From: CAIWHR01 sp963823215
GTDB lineage: Bacteria; Pseudomonadota; Gammaproteobacteria; Burkholderiales; Casimicrobiaceae
Reading direction: 5' to 3'
NCBI GenBank assembly: GCA_963823215.1
Contig: CAWGKT010000012.1
Coordinates: forward strand, 992,001-1,056,000
DNA: 64,000 bases
Below, piece by piece: positions 31,986 to 39,455 of the stretch. The stretch's first letter is position 1. Each line of letters begins with the position of its first letter. The notes under the pieces are model-generated. The model saw only the letters and a list, made by a program, of their open reading frames with translations. It did not search any database and was not told the DNA's origin. A program made the translations under genes and the position numbers.

Positions 31986-33230
31986 TTACGGCAGCAGTGA
32001 TTCGTGCGCGAAAAGATCTTCGAGGCGCTCGCGCGGCCGGCTGAGATGAGCGCGGTCGCCATCGACGATGACCTCGCAGGCGCGCGGGCGCGAATTGTAG
32101 TTGGAGCTCATCACGAAGCCATAGGCTCCGGCGGCGAGCACGGCGAGGAGATCGCCCTCGGCCAACGCGAGCACGCGGTTGCGGGCGAGGAAATCGGCGC
32201 TCTCGCACACCGGTCCGACAATCTGCCAGCGGCGCGCCGGCCCCTCGCGCGGGCGCACGGGCTCGACTGCATGCCAGGCGTCGTAGAGCGCGGGCCGGAG
32301 GAGGTCGTTCATCGCCGCGTCGACGATCGCGAAATCGTGACCGGCTCCAGGCTTGAGGTAGACGACGCGCGTCAGCAGCACGCCGGCCACGCCGACCAGG
32401 AACCGGCCCGGTTCGAATACGAGTTCCTGCCGCCGCGATCCCAGCGCCTGGCGGACGGCGAGCGCATACGCGTACGGATCGATGGTTTCCTCGTCGCGGT
32501 AGCGCACGCCGAGGCCGCCACCGAGGTCGACATGGGAGAGTGCGATCCCGTCGGCCTCGAGCCGATCGACGAGACCGAACATCTTTTCGGCCGCCTCGAC
32601 GCAGGCGGAAAGATCCGTGATCTGGGATCCGATGTGGCAGTCGATCCCCCGGACTTCGACGAACGGCAGGTCCGATGCGCGCCGATAGAGGTCGAGCGCA
32701 TCGTCGAAGGCGACGCCGAACTTGCTCTCCTTGAGCCCGGTCGCGATGTACGGGTGCGTCTTCGGATCGACGTCGGGGTTCACCCGCAGCGAAACGGGAG
32801 CGACGCGGCCCGCGCGACCGGCGACGGCATTCAGCATTTCGAGTTCGGCGGCCGACTCGACGTTGAAGCAGCGGATGCCCGCCGTCAACGCGGCCTCCAT
32901 TTCGGGCGCAGTCTTGCCGACGCCGGAGAACACGGTCCGCGCGGGATCGCCGCCGGCTGCAATGACCCGCGCGAGTTCCCCGCCGGAAACGATGTCGAAC
33001 CCGCTCCCGAGGCGCGCCAGGATGTTCAGTACAGCGAGGTTGGAGTTCGCCTTGACCGCGTAGCACACCTGGTGGGGCACGCCTTCGAACGCCGCGTCGA
33101 AGGCCCGGTATCCAGCCTCGAGCGCTGCGCGCGAGTAGACGTAGCAGGGTGTGCCGAAACGCTCGGCGATGCCGGACAACGGCATCCCTTCCGCATGGAG
33201 CTCGCCGGCGACAACGGAAAACACGTTCAC
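31986..33230 (-). CDS. lysA: diaminopimelate decarboxylase
   Basis: PLP enzyme of 414 residues catalysing the last step of lysine synthesis. The PLP lysine is in YAVKANSNLAVLNILA, and other signatures are GFDIVSGGELARVIAAG, the specificity helix region CHIGSQI, VDLGGGLGVRY, and CESADFLARNR near the C terminus with the active-site Cys. The length matches the family (about 415-420). It follows lptM with a 4-base overlap on the same strand, in the common lptM-lysA order with cyaY divergent. Confidence 0.95.
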   Translation of the reverse strand: MNVFSVVAGELHAEGMPLSGIAERFGTPCYVYSRAALEAGYRAFDAAFEGVPHQVCYAVKANSNLAVLNILARLGSGFDIVSGGELARVIAAGGDPARTVFSGVGKTAPEMEAALTAGIRCFNVESAAELEMLNAVAGRAGRVAPVSLRVNPDVDPKTHPYIATGLKESKFGVAFDDALDLYRRASDLPFVEVRGIDCHIGSQITDLSACVEAAEKMFGLVDRLEADGIALSHVDLGGGLGVRYRDEETIDPYAYALAVRQALGSRRQELVFEPGRFLVGVAGVLLTRVVYLKPGAGHDFAIVDAAMNDLLRPALYDAWHAVEPVRPREGPARRWQIVGPVCESADFLARNRVLALAEGDLLAVLAAGAYGFVMSSNYNSRPRACEVIVDGDRAHLSRPRERLEDLFAHESLLP

Positions 33231-33451
33231 GGTTTGCGTTCCGGCGGCTGCGGCACGGGCGTGGCCGCCGGCGCTGCGCCCGACGCCTCGGGCGCTTCGG
33301 ATGATGGCGCGCCGGGCGCAGTGGCAGGCGGTGGCGGGAGCTTCAAGGCACCCTTCACGCCACAGCCCGCGAGCGGCATGGCGCCGACCGCCGTCGCCAC
33401 GGCCAACCAGATCGCGGCACGACGAATCCGGGCGCTGAAATCACGTAACAT
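33227..33451 (-). CDS. lptM: LptM-like small lipoprotein (YifL family)
   Basis: Lipoprotein of 74 residues. The signal sequence ends in a lipobox with PLAGC, followed by the family hallmark CGVKGALKLPPPP. The remaining part is a Pro/Ala-rich disordered tail. In E. coli, LptM helps the LptD/E lipopolysaccharide translocon mature. It lies between cyaY (divergent, 53 bases away) and lysA, exactly as in many proteobacteria. The tail is longer than the core function needs but typical for the group. Confidence 0.87.
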   Translation of the reverse strand: MLRDFSARIRRAAIWLAVATAVGAMPLAGCGVKGALKLPPPPATAPGAPSSEAPEASGAAPAATPVPQPPERKP

Positions 33452-33504
33452 CGGGGCAGAATCGTAACAGGGAAAAGGTTCCCAGTCCGCAATTCGGAGC
33501 GACC

Positions 33505-33855
33505 ATGATCACCGAGAGCGAATTCATCGCCGCCGCCGACCGTACGCTCGCCGGCATCGGAGCGGCACTCGACGCGGCCGTGGCGCGCTCCGATGTCGAC
33601 CTCGACTGGGGCCTCAACGACGGCATTCTGCAAATCGAATGCGAGGACGGCAGCAGGCTCATCGTGAACCGGCATGTGCCGAACCGCGAGATCTGGGTGG
33701 CGGCCCGGTCCGGAGGCTTTCATTTCGGGCCGCGCGACGGCCTGTGGCGCGATACGCGGTCGGACGACGAACTTGGGGCTGCGCTCGTGGCTCTCGTGCA
33801 GACGCAAGCGGGGTTGACGATTGCACTGCCTGCGCTCGTCGCACCCGCCATCTGA
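33505..33855 (+). CDS. cyaY: iron donor protein CyaY (bacterial frataxin)
   Basis: Frataxin of 116 residues involved in iron supply and control of iron-sulfur cluster assembly. The acidic first helix (ITESEFIAAADRTLAGIGAAL) and the strands ILQIECEDGSRLIVNRHVPNREIWVAARSGGFHF (blocks LIVNRH and EIWVAARSGGFHF) are diagnostic. The length fits the family (106-120). It is divergent from lptM-lysA. A single copy of the dispersed repeat lies between its stop and the convergent metallopeptidase gene. Confidence 0.93.
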   Translation: MITESEFIAAADRTLAGIGAALDAAVARSDVDLDWGLNDGILQIECEDGSRLIVNRHVPNREIWVAARSGGFHFGPRDGLWRDTRSDDELGAALVALVQTQAGLTIALPALVAPAI

Positions 33856-33868
33856 AACGTCGGCTTAC

Positions 33869-33928
33869 TGGAGTACCTCCGCGCTGCGCGCTGCGGTATT
33901 CGCCCTTGGGGCGGCCCGGCGGGCTCAT
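33869..33928 (-). repeat. single copy of the dispersed intergenic repeat (type I orientation)
   Basis: One 60-base unit on the minus strand. Its ATG (33926-33928) overlaps the stop of the metallopeptidase gene as ATGA and begins MSPPGRPKGEYRSAQRGGTP, the same peptide start as in the glyQ/glyS array. Here the downstream neighbour is the convergent cyaY, so the frame runs into antisense sequence and cannot lead to a gene start. Confidence 0.7.
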
Positions 33929-34695
33929 GCCTCGAGCAGTGCGGTCCAGTCGTCGAGTGCTGATCGCGCCAGGGTGGAGCCCGGAAACATTTCGTCGACC
34001 AGGTTCCAGAACCGGGGCGAATGATTGAGCTCGACCAGGTGCGCGACTTCGTGCGCGACGATGTAGAGTGCGAGGTCGGGCGGCAACTGCACCAGTCGCC
34101 AATTGAGCCGGATCACACCCTTCTGGTTGCAGCTTCCCCATTCCGAGCGGGCGTTGGACAGCTTGACGACGGGGATCGTCGGCGTGATGCGCGCCGCGTA
34201 TTCAGTTACGCGCGGGAGGAGTTGGCGCAGGGCTTCCTCGCGCAGCCAGCGGGTGACAAAGGCGGCGACCTGTCGCTCGTCCTCTCCGGCGGGGTGAAGC
34301 ACCGTGAGGTTGAGGAGGTCTGCCGCGATTTCCCGCGTGCGCGCCGTGTACACGGCAAGCGCCAGTTCGCGGCCCCGGAAGAGGATGGGCGCGCCGGTCT
34401 TCCATTCCCGCGGCAGGACGTCGCGCCGTCGTGCGCGCCATTGCGCAAGCGAACGCAGGATCCATGCGCCGCGCTCGGTCAGCGTGGCGTCGATCTCGCG
34501 TAACGTCACCCAGCGCGGCGCGCGTACGGTAAGTCCGGACAGCCCGATCTGCATGCCGATCGAGCGCCTCCGCGCGCGCACCAGCCGGTAGTCGACGCTC
34601 TCGCCGGCAAGCACGATGCGACGGGAAGCACCCTCGTCGCCGCGTCCCTCGGGTGCGCCGCCAAGAATGTCCCGCAGACGCAGCAGGGCCGTCAT
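33925..34695 (-). CDS. M48/YgjP-type zinc metallopeptidase
   Basis: Protein of 256 residues of the YgjP/DUF45 (SprT-like) group. The zinc motif HEVAHLVELNHSPRFW gives HExxH plus the third ligand region, and SEWGSCNQKGVIRLNW is the conserved block ahead of it. There is no signal peptide, so it is a cytosolic putative protease. In bacteria it is often next to plsC, as here, where its start overlaps the plsC stop by four bases (34692-34695). The physiological substrate is unknown. Confidence 0.85.
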   Translation of the reverse strand: MTALLRLRDILGGAPEGRGDEGASRRIVLAGESVDYRLVRARRRSIGMQIGLSGLTVRAPRWVTLREIDATLTERGAWILRSLAQWRARRRDVLPREWKTGAPILFRGRELALAVYTARTREIAADLLNLTVLHPAGEDERQVAAFVTRWLREEALRQLLPRVTEYAARITPTIPVVKLSNARSEWGSCNQKGVIRLNWRLVQLPPDLALYIVAHEVAHLVELNHSPRFWNLVDEMFPGSTLARSALDDWTALLEA

Positions 34696-35414
34696 TGGCC
34701 CCGCGTCGGGTCTCCGAGCCGCGCGACCTCGGCCTCGATCCACGTCTCGGCCTCGCGCATCAGCGTCTGCGCATTCTTGCCGTCCGGCGGAATCGGCTCG
34801 CCGAACGAGATCGTCACGGTTCCAGGCCGCTTGCCGAAAACGCCCTTCGGCCAAAGGTAGCCGGCGTTGTGCGCCACCGGCAATATCGGCACCCCGAGCT
34901 CGATGGCGAGCCTGGCACCGCCGGTCTTGTACTTGGACCGGGTGCCCGCGCGGATCCGCGTGCCTTCCGGATAAATGACGATCCAGAATCCCTGCCGGAA
35001 CCGCTCGCGGCCCTGGGCCGCGATCTGGTGCATGGCGTCGGTGCCGGCCTTGCGGTCGATGGTGATGGGGGACGCGAGCGCGAAGCCCCAGCCGAAGAAC
35101 GGGATGGACAGCAGCTCCTTTTTCGCGACGTACGCGAGCGGCGGGAAGAACAGGGTGAGCGCAAGCGTTTCCCAGGTGGAACTGTGCTTGGAGAGCACGA
35201 TGTGCGGCGTTGACGGGATGTTCCCGGCGCCGACGACACGATGGCGGATGCCGCAGATCCAGCGCGCGCCCCGGATATTGGTGCGACACCACGACGCTGC
35301 GATGCGGTACATGGGCACGCGCGGCAGCCAGAAGGTCAGCAGCATCACTGCAGCGTAGACGGGCGTGACCACCGTCTGGAAGAGCAGGAAGACGAGCGCG
35401 CGCAATCTCCCCAT
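34692..35414 (-). CDS. plsC: 1-acyl-sn-glycerol-3-phosphate acyltransferase
   Basis: Membrane enzyme of 240 residues that acylates lysophosphatidic acid to phosphatidic acid. The N-terminal helix (RALVFLLFQTVVTPVYAAVMLL) anchors it. The catalytic block is SKHSSTWETLAL (HSSTWE in place of HxxxxD), and the substrate block is IYPEGTRIRAG. The start at 35414 follows seven bases after the stop of a repeat-derived micro-ORF. It precedes the metallopeptidase gene and follows gmhB. Confidence 0.92.
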   Translation of the reverse strand: MGRLRALVFLLFQTVVTPVYAAVMLLTFWLPRVPMYRIAASWCRTNIRGARWICGIRHRVVGAGNIPSTPHIVLSKHSSTWETLALTLFFPPLAYVAKKELLSIPFFGWGFALASPITIDRKAGTDAMHQIAAQGRERFRQGFWIVIYPEGTRIRAGTRSKYKTGGARLAIELGVPILPVAHNAGYLWPKGVFGKRPGTVTISFGEPIPPDGKNAQTLMREAETWIEAEVARLGDPTRGQ

Positions 35415-35421
35415 GCCGCGA

Positions 35422-35577
35422 TCAGTGCCCGCCCGGCCGCCCGAAGGGCACTGCGCGCCCCCGCGGGGGGCAGCGACCAAAGTGAGCGTGGGGGCCGTAA
35501 AACTGCCCGCCCGGCCGCCCGAAGGGCACTGCGCGCCCCCGCGGGGGGCAGCGAACAAAGTGAGCGTGGGGGCTCAT
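35422..35577 (-). repeat. two-copy intergenic repeat, open as a 51-residue micro-ORF (type II orientation)
   Basis: Two tandem copies (35427-35495 and 35505-35573; period 78) on the minus strand between gmhB and plsC. An ATGAGC start lies two bases after the gmhB stop, and the frame runs through both copies to a TGA seven bases before plsC. The peptide repeats SPHAHFVRCPPRGRAVPFG, which is the same type as the micro-ORF in front of fadE. The DNA is the reverse complement of the type I units. Confidence 0.7.
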
Positions 35578-35579
35578 CG

Positions 35580-36158
35580 CTATTCCGCGAGCAGCGCCGC
35601 CGCCGCGAACGCCAGATCCGGATAGATCACCGTGTGCTTGGGAAAATTGCCGTCGCGCAACGTCTTCTCGCCCTTGCCGGTCAGGACGAGTATCGGCTGT
35701 GCGCCGACGGCATCGGCGGCCCTGAGGTCGCGCAGGGAATCTCCGATGCAGGGAACGCCGGTCATGTCGACTCCGTAGCGAACGCCGATTTCCCGCAGCA
35801 TGCCGGTCTTCGGCTTGCGGCACTCGCATTGCGAATCCCCGGTGTGGGGGCAGTAGAACACCGCGTCGACACGCCCCCCGGCGAGCGCCAGCGCCCGGTG
35901 CATCTTGTCGTGGATTGCGTTCAGCGTTCCCATGTCGAAGAGCCCGCGGCCGATCCCCGACTGGTTCGTCGCGACGACGACGCGAAACCCTGCGTGATTG
36001 AGCCGCGCGATGGCCTCGAGGCTGCCCGGAATCGGCCGCCACTCGTCAGGCGACTTGATGAATCGTTCGCTGTCATGGTTGATCACGCCATCGCGATCGA
36101 GCACGATCAGCTTGATGGCCCGCGTGGGCGTGACGGCTTCGGAGGCAAGTTGGACCAT
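35580..36158 (-). CDS. gmhB: D-glycero-beta-D-manno-heptose 1,7-bisphosphate 7-phosphatase
   Basis: HAD phosphatase of 192 residues that removes the C7 phosphate in ADP-heptose synthesis for lipopolysaccharide core. The nucleophile motif is LDRDGVIN (D21/D23), the second motif VVVATNQSGIGRG, and the zinc knuckle CPHTGDSQCECRKPKTGM has the expected Cys/His spacing. CIGDSLRDLRAA is the last HAD motif. It follows glyS with a seven-base gap and precedes plsC, as in many betaproteobacteria. Confidence 0.93.
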   Translation of the reverse strand: MVQLASEAVTPTRAIKLIVLDRDGVINHDSERFIKSPDEWRPIPGSLEAIARLNHAGFRVVVATNQSGIGRGLFDMGTLNAIHDKMHRALALAGGRVDAVFYCPHTGDSQCECRKPKTGMLREIGVRYGVDMTGVPCIGDSLRDLRAADAVGAQPILVLTGKGEKTLRDGNFPKHTVIYPDLAFAAAALLAE

Positions 36159-36165
36159 GGCTCGC

Positions 36166-38292
36166 TCAGGTTGCCAGCTTCGAGATGTCTGCGGCGCGGT
36201 TCATCGTCTGCGCGACGCCGCGCAGCAGCGCGAGCCGGTTCGCGCGGATGGCCGGATCGTCGGCCATGACCAGCACGTCGTCGAAGAATCGGTCAACGGC
36301 CGGTTTGGCTCCGGCCAGTGCCAGCAAGGCGCCGGCAAAGTCGCCGACCGCGCAATGGTCGTCGACGATCGGCTGGAGCTTCTGGAAGGCGAGATAGAGA
36401 TCGTGCTCCGCGCCGTCGGCGAGGCGGGCGCGATCGATGGCGACGGCCGCCTCGCCGCCGGACTTCTTCAGGATGTTGACGATCCGCTTGTTGGCTGCGG
36501 CGAGCGCCCCTGCTTCCGGCAGGTCGGCGAAGGCCCTGACCGCTGCGCATTGCGCCGGCACGAGATCGAGGCGCGCGGGACGCTGACAGAGCACCGCCTC
36601 GACCTGGTTCGCCGAGTAGCCGGCATCGCGCAGGTACCCGCGCAGGCGCTCGAAGATGAAGTTCTCGAGATCGGTACGGGCATCCTTTACCGCCGGAACG
36701 CCGCTGAACGCGTCGAACGCGAGAGCGACTAATTCCGGGAGGGCGAGCGCCAGTTTCTCCTCGACGAGAATGCGGATGGTGCCGATCGCATGGCGGCGCA
36801 GGCCGAACGGATCCTTCTCTCCGGTGGGCAGCGCGCCAATGCCGAACATGCCGGCGAGCGTCTCGAGCTTGTCGGCCAGCGCCACGGCCTGCCCGACCGG
36901 CCCGTCAGGCAGCGCGTCGCCGGCGAAGCGCGGCCAGTAGTGCTGCTCGATCGCTGCAGCGACCGGTTCCGGCTCGCCATCGTGCAGGGCGTAATAGCGC
37001 CCCATGAGCCCCTGCAACTCGGGGAACTCGCCGACCATGTCGGTCGTCAGATCGGCCTTGGCAAGCTCGGCGGCCCGGATGCTCTGGCCGCGGTCCGCGC
37101 CGAGCCGTGCCGCGATCTCACCCGCCAGTCGCGCAAGCCGCGACACCCGATCCCGCTGGCTGCCAAGCTTGTTGTGATAGACGACTGCCGCGAGCTTCGG
37201 CAAGCGCGCCTCGAGTTTCGTCTTGCGGTCCTGATCAAAGAAGAAACGCGCATCCGCGAGCCGCGCGCGCAGCACCCGCTCGTTGCCCTGGATGATCGCG
37301 CCGGGCTCCGTCGTGGCCACGTTGCTGACGACGAGAAAGCGGCGCAGGAGCTTGCCGTCCGCACCGGCCAGCGCGAAGTATTTCTGATTCTGCTGCATCG
37401 TCAGGATCAGGCATTCCTGCGGGACCGTCAGGAACTCCCGTTCGAACGCGCCTTCGTACACCACGGGCCATTCGACCAGCCCGGTCACCTCGTCCAGCAG
37501 CGCCTCCGTCATGATGACCGTCGCGCCCGCGGCGGCATGGGTGAGCCCGGTGGCAATCGCGGCGCGGCGATCGGCGAACCCGGCGATCACCTTGCCCTCG
37601 GCACGCAACGTTTCCTCGTAGGCGTCTGCGGTCGCGACCGGAATGCCATCATGGCTCAGGAAGCGATGCCCACCTGTGAGCCGATCTGCCGCGAGGCCGA
37701 GCGCGGTCACCGGGACTACGTCCGCGCCGTGCATTGCGAGCAGCCGGTGCGCCGGGCGGACGAACCTGACGTCGTTGTAATAGCCGCCGGCGCCGGCATA
37801 GCTCATCACCTTCGGGATCGGCAGACGCTCGAGCGTTTCGGCGAGGGCCGCCTGCAAGCCGCGCGCGAGCGATTGGCCCTTGGCGAGGCGGTGCAGATAG
37901 ACATACTCGGCCTTGCCGTCGGCGGCGACGCGGATGCGGTCGGTCCCGTCCTGCGCGTCGAGCGTCGCGGTGGCGAGGCCGGGGCGCCCGAGTCCCACGA
38001 GTTTCCTCTTCAGCGCTTCGGACGGCTGGCCCGACGCGTCGCGCGCCACCGTCACCGGCATCAGCTTGTCGACGATCTCCGTGTCCGATGCTACGGCCAC
38101 CACTTTCGTGATCGCCACGGCCAGCCGCCGCGGGGTCGCAAACGGGGCGATCGCGCTTTCGGACGTCAGGAACCCGCGGTCGCGCAGACCCGCGACGATG
38201 CCGTCGGCAAAGGATTCGCCGAGCCGCCGCAGTGCCTTCGGCGGCAGTTCCTCCGTGAGCAGCTCGACGACCAGCGTGGCGGGACGGCTCAC
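36166..38292 (-). CDS. glyS: glycine-tRNA ligase beta subunit
   Basis: Large subunit of the alpha2-beta2 glycyl-tRNA synthetase, 708 residues (E. coli 689). It starts LVVELLTEELPPKAL, the canonical beginning, and shows FLTVPQECLILTMQQNQKYFAL and FFFDQDRKTKLEARL. The C-terminal anticodon-binding DALR-like part ends the protein. The only reasonable start is a GTG at 38292 that overlaps the stop of the repeat micro-ORF (GTGA). The repeat provides GAAGG about eight bases ahead of it. The subunit works with GlyQ encoded upstream. Confidence 0.93.
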   Translation of the reverse strand: MSRPATLVVELLTEELPPKALRRLGESFADGIVAGLRDRGFLTSESAIAPFATPRRLAVAITKVVAVASDTEIVDKLMPVTVARDASGQPSEALKRKLVGLGRPGLATATLDAQDGTDRIRVAADGKAEYVYLHRLAKGQSLARGLQAALAETLERLPIPKVMSYAGAGGYYNDVRFVRPAHRLLAMHGADVVPVTALGLAADRLTGGHRFLSHDGIPVATADAYEETLRAEGKVIAGFADRRAAIATGLTHAAAGATVIMTEALLDEVTGLVEWPVVYEGAFEREFLTVPQECLILTMQQNQKYFALAGADGKLLRRFLVVSNVATTEPGAIIQGNERVLRARLADARFFFDQDRKTKLEARLPKLAAVVYHNKLGSQRDRVSRLARLAGEIAARLGADRGQSIRAAELAKADLTTDMVGEFPELQGLMGRYYALHDGEPEPVAAAIEQHYWPRFAGDALPDGPVGQAVALADKLETLAGMFGIGALPTGEKDPFGLRRHAIGTIRILVEEKLALALPELVALAFDAFSGVPAVKDARTDLENFIFERLRGYLRDAGYSANQVEAVLCQRPARLDLVPAQCAAVRAFADLPEAGALAAANKRIVNILKKSGGEAAVAIDRARLADGAEHDLYLAFQKLQPIVDDHCAVGDFAGALLALAGAKPAVDRFFDDVLVMADDPAIRANRLALLRGVAQTMNRAADISKLAT

Positions 38293-38471
38293 TGGAGTAC
38301 CTTCGCGCTGCGCGCTCCGGTGTTCGCCCTTGGGACGACCGGCGGGCTCACTGGAGTACCTTCGCGCTGCGCGCTCCGGCATTCGCCCTTGGGGCGGCCC
38401 GGCCGGCTCAATGAAGTACCTTCGCGCTGCGCGCTCCGGTATTCGCCCTTGGGGCGGCCCGGCGGGCTCAT
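38289..38471 (-). repeat. three-copy repeat between glyQ and glyS, open as a 60-residue micro-ORF (type I orientation)
   Basis: Three units with periods 60, 60 and 59 fill the glyQ-glyS gap exactly. Unit starts are ATGAGC (38471, overlapping the glyQ stop), TTGAGC (38411) and GTGAGC (38351). The fourth such position is the GTG of glyS at 38292. The first frame runs for 60 residues (MSPPGRPKGEYRSAQREGTS, then similar units) and stops in a TGA overlapping the glyS start. Each unit contains GAAGG about eight bases before the next start-like codon. Confidence 0.78.
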
Positions 38472-39397
38472 GGCGCGTGCACCCGGTGCTCGTCGGCCAG
38501 CATGGGGAAGCCGAGCACCTCGCGCGCGTCGACGTACGCCTGCGCGACCAGCCGGGAAAGCGTCCGTATCCGGCCGATGTACGCGGCGCGCTCGGTCACC
38601 GAGATCGCGCCGCGCGCATCGAGCAGGTTGAACGTGTGCGCGGCCTTGAGGATCATCTCGTAACCGGGCAGCGCCAACCTCGCCTCCAGCAGCCGCTTGG
38701 CCTCGGACTCGAAGAACGCGAACAGCTCGAAAAGCTTCGGCGCATTCGACTGCTCGAAATTGTAGGTGGACTGCTCGACCTCGTTCTGGTGATAGACATC
38801 GCGATAGGTGAGCTCCCGGCGCGTTCCACCCTCGCTTGATTCGGCCCAGACGAGATCGAACACGTTCTCCTTTCCCTGCAGGTACATCGCCAGGCGCTCG
38901 AGGCCGTAGGTTATTTCGCCGGTGATTGGATTGCAGTCGATGCCGCCGGCCTGCTGGAAATACGTGAACTGGGTCACTTCCATGCCGTTCAGCCAGACCT
39001 CCCAGCCCAAACCCCACGCGCCGAGCGTCGGGTTCTCCCAGTCGTCCTCGACGAACCGGACGTCGTTTTGCGCGAGATCGAAGCCGAGCGCGGCGAGCGA
39101 TCCGAGATAGCGGTCGAGGATGTCGGCGGGCGAGGGCTTGAGCACCACCTGGAACTGGTAATAGTGCTGCATCCGGTTGGGATTCTCGCCATAGCGACCG
39201 TCCCGCGGGCGCCGCGACGGCTGCACGTAGGCGGCGCGCCACGGCTCGGGACCCAGCGCGCGCAGGAACGTGGCCGTGTGCGACGTGCCGGCGCCTACCT
39301 CCATGTCGTACGGCTGCAGCAGCGCGCAACCCTGCCGGTCCCAGTACTCCTGGAGCCGGAGGATGATCTGCTGAAAAGTGGGCATCGAGGCGGACAT
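38468..39397 (-). CDS. glyQ: glycine-tRNA ligase alpha subunit
   Basis: Catalytic subunit of heterotetrameric glycyl-tRNA synthetase, 309 residues. The class II core is unmistakable: DMEVGAGTSHTATFLRALG, YVQPSRRPRDGRYGENPNR, ENPTLGAWGLGWEVWLNGM and TFNLLDARGAISVTER. The start MSASMPTFQQ at 39397 is chosen; ATG 39385 and 39412 are in frame and cannot be excluded because no strong ribosome binding site is visible. It ends in ATGA, where the repeat array to glyS begins. It follows lnt by 58 bases. Confidence 0.94.
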   Translation of the reverse strand: MSASMPTFQQIILRLQEYWDRQGCALLQPYDMEVGAGTSHTATFLRALGPEPWRAAYVQPSRRPRDGRYGENPNRMQHYYQFQVVLKPSPADILDRYLGSLAALGFDLAQNDVRFVEDDWENPTLGAWGLGWEVWLNGMEVTQFTYFQQAGGIDCNPITGEITYGLERLAMYLQGKENVFDLVWAESSEGGTRRELTYRDVYHQNEVEQSTYNFEQSNAPKLFELFAFFESEAKRLLEARLALPGYEMILKAAHTFNLLDARGAISVTERAAYIGRIRTLSRLVAQAYVDAREVLGFPMLADEHRVHAP

Positions 39398-39455
39398 GGG
39401 TCGGTCGGGCATCGTGCATTTTACCGGCATCGTACCGGCGGGCGGGCATATCGAA

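Noticed and set aside
38293..38471. Three regularly spaced repeats that could suggest a CRISPR array
   Set aside because: The units are joined end to end without unique spacers and no cas genes are near.
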